Shown one piece after another: positions 24,623 to 33,589 of a stretch of DNA of 64,000 nt. A model generated the notes under the pieces. The model did no database searches. It saw nothing but the letters and a program-made list of their open reading frames with translations, and was not told the origin of the DNA. Origin of the DNA: JAHEJV01 sp964653555 (GTDB taxonomy: Bacteria; Myxococcota_A; UBA9160; SMWR01); assembly GCA_964653555.1 (NCBI GenBank), contig CAZZFT010000010.1, positions 6,926 through 70,925 on the forward strand. The letters run 5' to 3'. Position 1 is the stretch's first letter. The number at the start of each line of letters is the position of its first letter. The translations under genes were made by a program, and so were the position numbers.

Positions 24623-26023
24623 TCACGAGTCGGCGGGACCCGCCGTCGAGGCGACCAGCGCCTGGAGGTCGTCTCGCATCATCCCGCGCAGGATGCGCAG
24701 CTCCGCCGCCCGATGCGGGGCCAGCCGCAGCGTGAGCCAGGCGCGCAGCTCGCTCCAGAAGCTCTCGGTGTGCTCGAAGAAGCGAAGTGCGACCCAGCCG
24801 GTCGCGGGAGCCACCACCGCCATCAGCGAGGCTCCGAGCGCTCCCCACGCACGTCCGGCCAGCGCGATTTCGATCGCCCAGGCGATCGGGAACAGGAACA
24901 GCCCGGAGATCACCTTGTAGGTCGCCGGCTGGTCCCCCTGGTCCTCCACAGTGGAGGCGACCCAGCCCGGAACGCGGTAGGGGAGGTAGTTGAGCGCGAG
25001 GCCGACGAGTGCGATCGGCAGCAGAACGGCGAGGGTCGGCACGCGGAAGCCCAGGTAGCCCGCCACGTGGCTCCAGGGATAGTCCGCGATCACGTGGTCG
25101 TCGCGCAGGTGCAGGGTCTCGAGCAGCAGCTCGTAGCGGCGTGCCATCGCCTCCAGGGCCTCCACGCGCTCGCGATCCTGTGCACGCACCGCCTCGTAGC
25201 CGGCGCCGAAGGACTGACGCAGGGAGAAGCGCTCGCCGAGTCCGGAGCGGCCGGGCATCGGCCGCTTGGGCTCGGAGGCGTAGATCTCGGCCGCGCGCTC
25301 CACGAGCCGTGCGGTGTGCCACGAATCGAAGTTGAGGGTGACGCCGCGCAGTCCGGCTTCGATCTTGTGGGTGAGATCGCGGACGCCCGATTCGTCGTCG
25401 CCCTCCGCGCTGCCGCGGATCGCGGCTCCGACCGTCACCAGCAGACGCGATCGGAACCGCCCTTTCTCATCGAAGGTCAGGCCGACCGGGACGATCGCGA
25501 CCGACTCGGCGCCGCTCTCCTGGGCGCCGATCGCGATCCGGGCGGCGCCCGTGCGCAGCGGCTGGAGCGACGGTTGGTCGTGACTGACTCCCTCCGGAAA
25601 CAGCGCGACGGCGCCGTCCGCGGCGAGCTCCGCGAAGCAGCGCGAGAAGGTCTCCCGGTTGCGGGAGGTGGACCCGTCCTGAGCGCGGTAGATCGGGATC
25701 GCGCCGACCAGGGAGAGCAGGGGCAACACCGCCGGATTGCCCCATAGCGTGTGCTTGGCGAGGAAGCGCGGCAAACGCGGCAGCAGGGCGACCAGCACGA
25801 TCGGGTCGACGAGCGCATTGCCGTGATTGGCCACGAACAGCACCGGACCGCTTGCCGGGACGTGCTCGGCGCCCTCGATCTCCACGCTGCGGTAGAACAC
25901 CGCGAGCACCAGACGCGCCAGTCTTCGGGCCAGGCGGTCCAGCCGGCGGCGCCGTCTCGCCGCCGACGAGCCCGCCCGGTCGTCCCCCGCCGCTCGATCC
26001 TCCACGACGCGGGGAGTCACCAT
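24623..26023 (-). CDS. PlsC-type lysophospholipid acyltransferase with C-terminal membrane part
   Basis: A 466-residue acyltransferase. The catalytic H-x4-D is VANHGNALVDP (residues ~64-74) and the glycerol-phosphate motif is LFPEGVSHD (~140). After the catalytic domain come an Arg/Glu-rich linker and three or four membrane segments between ~325 and 420. It transfers an acyl group to lysophosphatidate or a similar acceptor at the inner membrane. Proteins with this layout, glycerol-3-phosphate acyltransferase-like with a C-terminal membrane domain, are common but poorly studied. It runs with the AstE-like gene, possibly coupled. Confidence 0.85.
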   Translation of the reverse strand: MVTPRVVEDRAAGDDRAGSSAARRRRRLDRLARRLARLVLAVFYRSVEIEGAEHVPASGPVLFVANHGNALVDPIVLVALLPRLPRFLAKHTLWGNPAVLPLLSLVGAIPIYRAQDGSTSRNRETFSRCFAELAADGAVALFPEGVSHDQPSLQPLRTGAARIAIGAQESGAESVAIVPVGLTFDEKGRFRSRLLVTVGAAIRGSAEGDDESGVRDLTHKIEAGLRGVTLNFDSWHTARLVERAAEIYASEPKRPMPGRSGLGERFSLRQSFGAGYEAVRAQDRERVEALEAMARRYELLLETLHLRDDHVIADYPWSHVAGYLGFRVPTLAVLLPIALVGLALNYLPYRVPGWVASTVEDQGDQPATYKVISGLFLFPIAWAIEIALAGRAWGALGASLMAVVAPATGWVALRFFEHTESFWSELRAWLTLRLAPHRAAELRILRGMMRDDLQALVASTAGPADS

Positions 26024-26047
26024 TGGATCCGGCCTCCCGATCCCACC

Positions 26048-27169
26048 TCAGGTTCGCGCGCTGAGGCCCAGCGCCTCCCGGGCGACGACCCCGCGCATCA
26101 CCTCCGACGTTCCGCCCCCGATCGTCTCCCACAGGCTCTGGCGCCACAAGAGCTCCACCCGCTCGCCGTGGACCAGCGCCCCGGGCCCACCGAAGTCGAG
26201 GGCTGCGCGCGCGATCTCCTGGCACACGACCGTGTGTAGGACCTTGTTGGCGGCGGCCTCCGCCACGCCGGTCCGCCCGTGCAGCATCGCGTCGAGCACG
26301 CGTAGCCCGCACGCCTCCACTTCTGCGACGCGCACCGACAGCTCGGCCAGGGTGGTGCGCACGCGCGGATCGCCCGTGAGGCCCCGGCCCCGGGCCCAGG
26401 CCACCACCTCTTCGAGGTCGCGGCGCACGCGGCCGGGCGGAAACTGGATGTGGCGCTCATCGGCGAGCGCCTCGGCCATGATCTTCCAGGCGCCGTTCTC
26501 GGGCCCGATCCGCTGCTCGACGGGAACCCGGACGTCGTCGAAGAACACCTCGTTCAGCTGGTCGCCGTCGAGAGTGGGTAGCGGTCGTACGGTGACGCCC
26601 GGCGCGTTCGCCTCGATGATCAGCAGCGAAAGGCCGCGTCCCCGGCTCTGGGGATCTCCGGTGCGCACCAGGGTCCAGAGGCAGTCCATGTCCTGGGCGT
26701 AGGATTGCCAGCACTTGCGGCCGCTCACCGTGTAGTCGGAGGCCCGTCGCTCGGCGCGACAGCGGACCGCGGCCAGGTCGGATCCGGCCTCGGGCTCCGA
26801 GTAGGCGAGGGAGAAGTGGATCTCTCCGCGCCGGATCGGTGGCAGCCAGCGCTCGCGCTGGGCCTCGGTGCCGTAGCGGGCGATCGTCTTCGCGACGATT
26901 CCCGAGGCGAGCGGATTGCGCGCCGCGCGCGCGTAGGCCACTTCGTCCCACAGGATGTACTCGTAGGTGAGCGGCCTTCCGCCCCCCCCGGCCTCGACCG
27001 GCCAGCCGAGGGAGAGCCAGCCGCGATCGGCCATCGCGGCGAAGAAGGCCTTCACGCTCGGCCAGTGGTGGCCCTGGAGGAAGAACGCGTCGAGGTCGCG
27101 GTGGTCGGCGAGGAATGCGACCACCTCGGCCCGGAACGCCTCCTCCTCGGGCGAGAAGGCGGGGTTCAC
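26048..27169 (-). CDS. Acyl-CoA dehydrogenase, large subunit of a probable heteromer (pair B)
   Basis: A 373-residue acyl-CoA dehydrogenase. The middle-domain flavin motif is LAYSEPEAGSDLAAV (residues ~125-139). The C-terminal RxQFGxxIGxFQ flavin motif is absent, and the EGT glutamate position reads IGGGTSEV. Such half-equipped subunits occur in the alpha2-beta2 FadE heteromers of steroid side-chain degradation, in which the partner supplies the missing part. The partner is probably the 316-residue protein at 28008, separated only by the hydratase. The GTG start overlaps the hydratase TGA (GTGA). Confidence 0.87.
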   Translation of the reverse strand: MNPAFSPEEEAFRAEVVAFLADHRDLDAFFLQGHHWPSVKAFFAAMADRGWLSLGWPVEAGGGGRPLTYEYILWDEVAYARAARNPLASGIVAKTIARYGTEAQRERWLPPIRRGEIHFSLAYSEPEAGSDLAAVRCRAERRASDYTVSGRKCWQSYAQDMDCLWTLVRTGDPQSRGRGLSLLIIEANAPGVTVRPLPTLDGDQLNEVFFDDVRVPVEQRIGPENGAWKIMAEALADERHIQFPPGRVRRDLEEVVAWARGRGLTGDPRVRTTLAELSVRVAEVEACGLRVLDAMLHGRTGVAEAAANKVLHTVVCQEIARAALDFGGPGALVHGERVELLWRQSLWETIGGGTSEVMRGVVAREALGLSART

Positions 27170-28011
27170 GAATCCTCGCCGCGTGCGTTCGGGTTCGGGT
27201 TCCAGTGCGGCGCGCGCTTCTCCGCGAAAGCGCGCGGACCCTCCCGGAAGTCGGGGTGGCTCCAGTGCAGGCGCAGCAGACTCCAGGCCGCCTCGAGCGC
27301 AGCGGTGTAGCCCTGCTCCAGGCTTCCCCAGATCGCCTGCTTCGAGAGCGTCATCGCCTGGGGCGAGTTCTCGAGCATCTGCTCGGCCATCGCGATCGCA
27401 GCGGGCAGGACGGCCGACGGCTCCGCCACCAACTCGTCCACCAGGCCCAGCTCGTAGGCGCGCCGCGCCGGCATCCGGTAGTGACGGCCCAGCAGGGTCA
27501 TGCGCAGCGCCGAGCCGAGGGGCAGGCGCTTGGCGAGTCCCACGTTCTCCAGGGCGCCCACCATGCCGACGTTCACGTGGCTGTCCATGAAGGCGGCGTT
27601 CTCGCTGGCGAGTACGATGTCGGCGTCGACGACGAAGTGCAGGCCGCCCCCGACGCACAGTCCCTGCACGGCGCACAGCACCGGCTTCCACACCCGATTC
27701 TGATGCGGGGACCAGTGCACCGCTTCGGCGAGCGGGCGGTTGACGAACACGTCTCCCGCGCCCTCGCTCTCCGCCTCGCCGACGTCGAAGCCGGTGCAGA
27801 AGTGCCGCTCGCCGGCGGCGGTGACGATCGCGACCCGGATCGCGTCGTCGTCGCGCACCTCGCTCCAGATCGCGCGCAGCACCGGCTGCATGGCCGGGGC
27901 GAGCGCGTTGCCGCGTTCGGGCCGGTCCAGCGTCACGATCGCGATGCCGTCGTCGCGTCGCTCGTAGCGGACGCCGGGCAGCGGTCCTCGCAGGTCGGGG
28001 GCAGTGTTCAT
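27166..28011 (-). CDS. Enoyl-CoA hydratase/isomerase family protein
   Basis: A 281-residue crotonase-fold protein. IAIVTLDRPERGNALAPAM starts the core, HFCTGFDVGE is the first oxyanion-hole segment (residues ~70-79) and VQGLCVGGGLHFVVDADIVL the second (~115-134). The usual catalytic Glu pair is not obvious: DSHVNVGMVGALENVGLAKR carries one candidate Glu. Hydration of an enoyl-CoA is the default call. The C-terminal ending EGPRAFAEKRAPHWNPNP is typical of a catabolic subgroup. It overlaps both neighbours by four bases (ATGA and GTGA) and lies between two acyl-CoA dehydrogenase subunits. Confidence 0.87.
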   Translation of the reverse strand: MNTAPDLRGPLPGVRYERRDDGIAIVTLDRPERGNALAPAMQPVLRAIWSEVRDDDAIRVAIVTAAGERHFCTGFDVGEAESEGAGDVFVNRPLAEAVHWSPHQNRVWKPVLCAVQGLCVGGGLHFVVDADIVLASENAAFMDSHVNVGMVGALENVGLAKRLPLGSALRMTLLGRHYRMPARRAYELGLVDELVAEPSAVLPAAIAMAEQMLENSPQAMTLSKQAIWGSLEQGYTAALEAAWSLLRLHWSHPDFREGPRAFAEKRAPHWNPNPNARGEDS

Positions 28012-28958
28012 GCGTCGAGGCCTCCTAGTCCGTGATGCGCGAGCAGCGCGTCGCGGGCGACGTCGGGGTGAGGCGGCTGCGACGCGAGCTGGCGGAGGCG
28101 TCGCGAGACGTGGAAGACCGGGCCGTCCACGGTGATGCCGAGGGCGCCGAAGATCTGATGGCAGGTGTAGGCGGCCTCGAGTGCGGAGCGGGTGGCCGAC
28201 AGGCGCGCGGCCGCGGCGCGCGCCCGGAGGTCGCCCGCTCCTGCGTCCCAGGCATGGCTCGCGATGCGCGCGAGGGTGGCGGCGGCGTCGAGGCGCATGT
28301 GGGCATCGGCGAGTGGGTGGGCGACGGCCTGGAAGTCGCCGATCGGTCGCCCGAACTGGGTGCGGTTGCGCGCGTGCTCGACGGCGGCGAGCACCAGCGC
28401 GTGGCCGGCGGCGGCGGCGTAGGCGCCGAGCGCGACGTCATGGAGAGCCCAGGCGCGCTCCGGGACCGCGAGCGGAGGGCCGAGCTCGAGCTCCACGCGG
28501 CCCCAGGGCTCGCCGCCCAGCGTATCCACCGCTTCGATCTGCGACCGCGGTGTTCCCCGTCGCACGCCGTCGGCGTCGATGGCGAGGAAGCAGTCGGCGA
28601 CCGGTGCGAAGGGGAGCAGCGGCGGTGCGCCGAGGGCCACGATCCACTCGCCTCTCGTCACCCGCGCGCGATCCGGGGGATCCAGCACCTGGCAGGCGAG
28701 CACCGTCGCGGGGAGCGGTCCCGGGAACGTCGCTGCTCCGAGCGACTCCATCGCCGCGACCAGCTCGCAGGCGCCTCCCTCTCCTTCGGGCGTCGCGAGC
28801 GCAAGCACGCCCAGAGCCGCGAGCTCCTGCCACAGCGAGCGGGGAAGGGTACCCGCGGCCTCGCGCACCCTCTCCTCGGGACACCGCTCGGCGCAGAACG
28901 AAGCGATCGCGTCGGCGATCGCCTGCTGCGTGTCGTCGAGGGCGAGATCCAGGGGCAC
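28008..28958 (-). CDS. Acyl-CoA dehydrogenase, small subunit (pair B)
   Basis: A 316-residue shortened acyl-CoA dehydrogenase. The N-terminal helical domain (LDDTQQAIADAIASFCAERC) and the C-terminal helical domain with the flavin motif RTQFGRPIGDFQAVAHPLAD (residues ~207-226) are present, but the middle-domain EPxAGSD motif is missing. It complements the large subunit at 26048, which has the reverse pattern. It is four bases downstream of the pair A small subunit and overlaps the hydratase (ATGA). Function: dehydrogenation of a bulky or branched acyl-CoA, probably as a heteromer. Confidence 0.82.
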   Translation of the reverse strand: MPLDLALDDTQQAIADAIASFCAERCPEERVREAAGTLPRSLWQELAALGVLALATPEGEGGACELVAAMESLGAATFPGPLPATVLACQVLDPPDRARVTRGEWIVALGAPPLLPFAPVADCFLAIDADGVRRGTPRSQIEAVDTLGGEPWGRVELELGPPLAVPERAWALHDVALGAYAAAAGHALVLAAVEHARNRTQFGRPIGDFQAVAHPLADAHMRLDAAATLARIASHAWDAGAGDLRARAAAARLSATRSALEAAYTCHQIFGALGITVDGPVFHVSRRLRQLASQPPHPDVARDALLAHHGLGGLDA

Positions 28959-28962
28959 CTCT

Positions 28963-29901
28963 TCAGACCCGCGACGGAGCGTTCCAGCGACTGGACGCGA
29001 TCGCGCGCAGGTGGGCCGAGGCTCCGCCGAGCTCGAGACGCAGCGCCTGGAGTCGCATCGAGAACACGTGCAGATCGTGCTCGCGCGTGAAGCCCATGGC
29101 CCCGGTCATCTGGTGCGTCTCCCGGAAGACGTGGTTCGCCGCATCCGCGGCTTGAGCGGCCGCGGTGGCGGCGGCCTCCTCGGGCGCCTCCTTCGCCGCC
29201 GCCTCGAGCGTGAGCCAGCGGGCTCCTTCGATCTGCACGACGCACAGAGCGAGCCGGTGCTGGAGCGCCTGGAAGGATCCGATCGCGCGTCCGAACTGCC
29301 TGCGACCCTTCACGTACGCGACGGTCACGTCGAGAGCGGCCTGCATGGTGCCGACGAGCTCGGCGGCGAGGGCTACGCGCCACCAACGCCGCAACGCGTC
29401 GCCCGAGCCGGGACCGAGCGACTCCCCGGATCCGCCGTGGACGGCGATGCGCCCGACCGGCAGCATGAAGTTCGACCGCACCGGCGTGGTGTCGCCGGGC
29501 ACGAGCGAGACGAGACGCGCCTCGCCGCCCGCGTCGACGAGGGCGGTGCGCGCGCGGTCGCCGAAGCGCACCGGCCCCGGGTGGGCGAGGGAGACCAGGG
29601 CCACCGGTCCGGGAAGCGCGCGTCCGGTGAGACGCGGGGCGACGAGCAGCTGCGCCCCCGCCGGCAACGTGCCGGCGCAACGCGCCACGCACTCCGTCAC
29701 CATCGCTGCCTCGAGAGAGCCCGTGTCCCCGCCCAGTGCGATCTCGGCGAAGCCCGCCTCGGAGAGCGCCGCGTCGAGGGAGACGTCCCATTCTCCCTTC
29801 GCGTCGAGGGCGATCGCCCGCGACGCCCCCGCGTACCGCTCGCACAGCGCGTCGACGGCCTCCAGAATCGCGGATTGATCGTCGCTCCAGGCATAGTCCA
29901 T
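28963..29901 (-). CDS. Acyl-CoA dehydrogenase, small subunit (pair A)
   Basis: A 312-residue shortened acyl-CoA dehydrogenase starting MDYAWSDDQSAILEAVDALC. The C-terminal flavin motif is GRRQFGRAIGSFQALQHRLA (residues ~204-223), followed by ETHQMTGAMGFTREHDLHVF. The middle domain is reduced and lacks EPxAGSD. It sits three bases after the pair A large subunit and is its obvious partner. Together they should introduce the first double bond of a beta-oxidation round. Confidence 0.84.
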   Translation of the reverse strand: MDYAWSDDQSAILEAVDALCERYAGASRAIALDAKGEWDVSLDAALSEAGFAEIALGGDTGSLEAAMVTECVARCAGTLPAGAQLLVAPRLTGRALPGPVALVSLAHPGPVRFGDRARTALVDAGGEARLVSLVPGDTTPVRSNFMLPVGRIAVHGGSGESLGPGSGDALRRWWRVALAAELVGTMQAALDVTVAYVKGRRQFGRAIGSFQALQHRLALCVVQIEGARWLTLEAAAKEAPEEAAATAAAQAADAANHVFRETHQMTGAMGFTREHDLHVFSMRLQALRLELGGASAHLRAIASSRWNAPSRV

Positions 29902-29904
29902 GGG

Positions 29905-31050
29905 TTACTCGCGCGGCAGACCCAGCCAGCGGCTGGCGATCAGGTTGAGGTTGATCTCGGTGGTGCCGACGGCGACTCCGGCCGGCATCGCGAGGCGCCA
30001 GTAGGACTCGCCGAAGTGGCCGTAGGCGAGCGACTCGCTGCCGAAGATCTCGAGTGCGAGGTCCGAGACCGCGTTCTCGCACATCGTGCCGGCGACGCGC
30101 GCCAGGTTGGTGTCGGGGGTCGGCTCGCTGCCCTTCGCGCGCAGGTCGATCACGCGGTAGGAGAGCAGCCGCCCGACTTCCACGGCGCAGCGGGCCGCGC
30201 CGAGCTTCTCCTGGACGACCGGGTCGCCCAGCATGCCGCGCTCACGAGCCGCCCCGGCCAGCGCGTCGAGCGTGAGCGCCGCGCGCGCGTAGCGCATGGC
30301 TCCTACGCGCTCGAAGGCGAGCGCGTAGGAGACGACGCCCCAGCCTTCGCCCTCGGGACCGAGCCGACAGCCGGCCGGGATCCGCGCTTCGTCGAAGAAG
30401 AGCTCGTGGAAGTAGCGTTCGCCGATCACCGCCGGAACCTCTCGCACCGAGATCCCGGGTGCATTCATCGGCGCCAGCAGCACCGTGATGCCGCGGTGCC
30501 GCTTCGAGGTCGGGTCGGTGCGTACGAGCAGGAAGCAGTACTCGGCCCCGGATACGTAGGAGGTCCAGATCTTCGATCCGTTCACGACGTAGTCGTCGCC
30601 CTCCCGCACGGCAGCGGTGCGCAGGGAGACCAGGTCGCTTCCGGCCTCCGGCTCCGAGAAGCCTTGACACCAGAGGACGTCACCCGCGGAGATCCTCGGC
30701 AGGTGGAGCGCCTTCTGCTCTTCGGTGCCGTACTTCATGATCGTCGGGCCGATCCAGTTGACGTTCATGTACTGGGAGCCGCGCGGCTCGCCGACCCGCC
30801 ACATCTCCTCGGAGAGGATGGCGTGCCGCCAGGGTGTGGCGTCGCCGCCCCCGTAGGCCGCCGGCCAGTTCTGGGTGAGCCAGCCGCGCTGGGCGAGCTT
30901 CGCGCAGAAGGCGCGCGAGAAGGTGGACTGGGCGTCGCTGCCTGGTCCGTCCGCGGAGAGCTCCGCCCAGTCGGGCGGAAGCTCCGCGTCGAGGAACGCG
31001 CGCAGCTCGCGCCGGAAGGTCTCGTCGCCTTCGGACCAGTCGAATTCCAA
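29905..31050 (-). CDS. Acyl-CoA dehydrogenase, large subunit (pair A)
   Basis: A 381-residue acyl-CoA dehydrogenase, first gene of the operon. The middle-domain flavin motif CQGFSEPEAGSDLVSL is at residues ~130-145, and IWTSYVSGAEYCFLLVRT follows. There is no RxQFG motif, and the EGT position reads AVGTTEI, so the protein by itself looks incomplete. The small subunit follows after three bases. The start at 31050 leaves a 142-base divergent region shared with the acyl-CoA synthetase gene, where no clear operator is visible. Confidence 0.88.
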   Translation of the reverse strand: MEFDWSEGDETFRRELRAFLDAELPPDWAELSADGPGSDAQSTFSRAFCAKLAQRGWLTQNWPAAYGGGDATPWRHAILSEEMWRVGEPRGSQYMNVNWIGPTIMKYGTEEQKALHLPRISAGDVLWCQGFSEPEAGSDLVSLRTAAVREGDDYVVNGSKIWTSYVSGAEYCFLLVRTDPTSKRHRGITVLLAPMNAPGISVREVPAVIGERYFHELFFDEARIPAGCRLGPEGEGWGVVSYALAFERVGAMRYARAALTLDALAGAARERGMLGDPVVQEKLGAARCAVEVGRLLSYRVIDLRAKGSEPTPDTNLARVAGTMCENAVSDLALEIFGSESLAYGHFGESYWRLAMPAGVAVGTTEINLNLIASRWLGLPRE

Positions 31051-31192
31051 GGGTCACCTCCCCCTGTTCGCGAGGACCTGCGCAGTCTATCGCGGACGCG
31101 GCCTGCGGCGCGCCGTCTCGGCCGCGAGGGTCCGATCCGCGTCTCTCTGCATTTTCCTTCTCTGACTCGCGCCGGTGGTGTAGGTCTAGCGC

Positions 31193-32863
31193 GTGGCCCG
31201 CACCGCTCCCGAAGCCCTGGACACGCCTCGCTTCCCCGACTACGAGCCGACCGTTCCGAGGTTCCTGGCCGAGGTCGCCAAGGGCCACCGCGAGCGGCCG
31301 CTGATCGCACTCGGCGACCGCCGCATCAGCTACGCCGAGGCCGAGCGCGCCTCCGCCCGCCTCGCCCGCGGTCTGCTGGCCCGGGGCATCGCGAAGGGCA
31401 GCCACGTGGCCGTGCTGGCGCCGAACGGCCCCGACTGGGTGGTGTGGTGGCTGGCCGCGGCGCGCGTCGGCGCCGTCGTGGTTCCCCTCAACACCTTCTA
31501 CAAGCCGCGCGAGCTCGGCTACGTGCTCCGCCACGCCGACGTGCAGGCGCTGATCGCGGTGCCGCGACTCCTGAGCCACGACTACCTGGAGCGCATCGAG
31601 GCCTGCGCGCCGTCGCTCGCCGGTCAGGCCCCGTCGGCGCTGTCCGCGCGCGAGCTCCCGCTGTTGCGGCGTGTCTTCGTCGCCGGGGACGGCGGGGGAC
31701 GCAGCTGGGCGACCCCGCTCTCGGAGCTCGAGGCCACCGCCGACGCCTCACCGGCGCCGGACGGGTCCCGGCTCGCCGAGATCGAGGCGGCCGTCCGCCC
31801 GGCCGATCCCATGCTCCTGATCTACACCTCGGGCAGCACCGGCGATCCGAAGGGCGCCCTGCACAGCCAGGGAGCGCCGATCCGGCACGCCTACAACCTG
31901 AACCGGTTCCGCGATCTCGAGACCTCCGACCGCATCTTCTCTCCGATGCCCTTCTTCTGGGTGGGCGGCTTCGTGTTCACGCTCCTCTCGGCGATGCACG
32001 TCGGGGCCTTCCTGGTCTGCGAGGAGGCGTTCGAGCCCGGCGAGACCCTGGCGCTGCTCGAGCGCGAGCGCGTGACGATCGCCGCCGGCTGGCCGCACTA
32101 CGCGAAGGCGATGGTCGACCATCCGAGCTTCGCGTCGCGCGATCTCCGCTCGATCCGTTCGGGCAACCTCTACGCCGTCCTGCCCGAGGCGTCGCGGCCG
32201 GCGGACCCGGAGCTGCGGTCGAACTCGCTCGGGATGACCGAGACCTGTGGTCCCCACACGATCGACCGGATGGACGTCGATCTCCCCGAGCGGCTGCGCG
32301 GGTCCTTCGGTCGCTCGGTTCCGGGCCTCGAGCACAAGATCGTCGACCCGCAGACCGGCGAGACGCTCGGGCCCGGTCGCGTCGGCGAGATCTGCGTGCG
32401 CGGCTACAGCCTGATGCTCGGTCTCTACAAGCGGGAGCGCGAGGAGGTCTTCGACCGCGACGGCTACTACCACACGGGAGACGCGGGCCACTTCGATGCC
32501 GAGGGCTACCTCTTCTTCTCGGCCCGGCTCGGGGAGATGATCAAGGCCGCCGGCGCGAACGTGACCCCGCGCGAGGTGGAGGTCGCGATCGAGGCGCTTC
32601 CCGAGGTGGTGTCGGCCTTCGTCGTGGGCGTGCCCGATCCCGTCCGGGGACAGGCCGTGGCCGCGGCGGTGGTGCTCAAGCGCGGCGCCGCCCTCGACGC
32701 CGACACCGCCAGCGCGCGCCTGCGCGACGAGCTGGCGAGCTACAAGGTGCCGCGCCACTGGCTCTTCGCGTCGAAGGAGGAGCTGCCCTTCACCGACAGC
32801 GGCAAGATCGACAAGAAGCGGCTGGCGGTGCTGCTGGCCGAGCACCCCGGCATGGGCGTCTAG
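31193..32863 (+). CDS. AMP-forming acyl-CoA synthetase
   Basis: A 556-residue ANL-superfamily ligase that activates a carboxylic acid to its CoA thioester with ATP. The P-loop is LLIYTSGSTGDPKGALHSQG (residues ~207-226), the A5 motif NSLGMTETCGP (~343) and the A7 hinge region GYYHTGDAGHFDAEGYLFFS. The catalytic Lys is in TDSGKIDKKRL near the end. The GTG start at 31193 is 8 bases after a TAG and is the first good start. It is divergent from the acyl-CoA dehydrogenase operon and probably primes the same substrate. The acid itself, fatty, aromatic or steroid side-chain, is not identifiable. Confidence 0.9.
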   Translation: MARTAPEALDTPRFPDYEPTVPRFLAEVAKGHRERPLIALGDRRISYAEAERASARLARGLLARGIAKGSHVAVLAPNGPDWVVWWLAAARVGAVVVPLNTFYKPRELGYVLRHADVQALIAVPRLLSHDYLERIEACAPSLAGQAPSALSARELPLLRRVFVAGDGGGRSWATPLSELEATADASPAPDGSRLAEIEAAVRPADPMLLIYTSGSTGDPKGALHSQGAPIRHAYNLNRFRDLETSDRIFSPMPFFWVGGFVFTLLSAMHVGAFLVCEEAFEPGETLALLERERVTIAAGWPHYAKAMVDHPSFASRDLRSIRSGNLYAVLPEASRPADPELRSNSLGMTETCGPHTIDRMDVDLPERLRGSFGRSVPGLEHKIVDPQTGETLGPGRVGEICVRGYSLMLGLYKREREEVFDRDGYYHTGDAGHFDAEGYLFFSARLGEMIKAAGANVTPREVEVAIEALPEVVSAFVVGVPDPVRGQAVAAAVVLKRGAALDADTASARLRDELASYKVPRHWLFASKEELPFTDSGKIDKKRLAVLLAEHPGMGV

Positions 32864-32981
32864 CCACCGCGGACCGGATCGCCCGTCTCGCTTCGGTGAG
32901 CCGATCGTTTCGCGAAGCGCAGCGGGTCGAGCTCCGGGATCGTCGAGTGCGAATCGAAGCCGGCGGGCTCCTTCCTCGACG

Positions 32982-33362
32982 TCAACCGGACCGCGTCGAC
33001 CCTGGTGCGCGAGCGCGCAGGATGATTCCGCAGCCTGCGCCCCAGACGACCATCACGACTGCGAGCGTCCGACCCGCGGTGCCCAGCGCCGGCGCGGGGA
33101 AGGCCGCGTGCGAGGGGGTGGGAGCTGGCGCCGCCGCATCGGCGGGTGGCGACGGCGCAGGCTGTAGGGGCAACGCGCCGCGGCTCCGATCGCTCGAGGA
33201 AACGATCACGATCAGCCCCCCACCGTCCGAGTCCTCCGGCGGTCCCGTTCCGCTGACCACCACGACCGTGGTGTCGCCGTCACATGCCATCAGCGCGCAC
33301 GTGGTCGAGATCGACGCGAGCAGGCGGCGAAGCACTCGACCCGAGGGCATCCACATCCGCAT
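32982..33362 (-). CDS. Possible small lipoprotein
   Basis: A 126-residue frame beginning MRMWMPSGRVLRRLLASIST, with a signal-peptide core and lipobox LMAC (Cys about residue 27), then a Thr/Val/Ser-rich and Pro/Ala-rich linker and a C-terminal hydrophobic stretch (LAVVMVVWGAGCGIIL). Arg-flanked signal sequence and lipobox are hard to get by chance, but there is no good ribosome-binding site, the start is uncertain (33377, 33362, 33356 or 33350), and no homologue is recognised. The flanks (32864-32981 and 33363-33526) show no other gene. Confidence 0.42.
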   Translation of the reverse strand: MRMWMPSGRVLRRLLASISTTCALMACDGDTTVVVVSGTGPPEDSDGGGLIVIVSSSDRSRGALPLQPAPSPPADAAAPAPTPSHAAFPAPALGTAGRTLAVVMVVWGAGCGIILRARAPGSTRSG

Positions 33363-33526
33363 GCAGCATCTTGGCACGAATCGGACCGACTCTCGCGGGC
33401 GTACGACGCAATTCCACTTCCCCGATCTTGCGAGAATCCAATGTGGAGCTCGCGCAGGATGTGGCTCATGCCGGGGAAGGTCGAGAGAGAGAAGGCGCGG
33501 CCGCGACGCCCGTGCTCGAGCGCCCC

Positions 33527-33544
33527 GCGTCCCGGCGGGGACGC
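33527..33544 (-). terminator. GC hairpin 3' of the LLM pseudogene
   Basis: GCGTCCC (33527-33533) and GGGACGC (33538-33544) form a seven-pair stem with a four-base loop, about 45 bases beyond the pseudogene's stop on the minus strand. No T-run follows, so termination is only a likely role. Confidence 0.35.
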
Positions 33545-33589
33545 CGCGCCGTGAAGCCCGGCCGACGGCGGCGTGGGTCGCCGGTTCGC

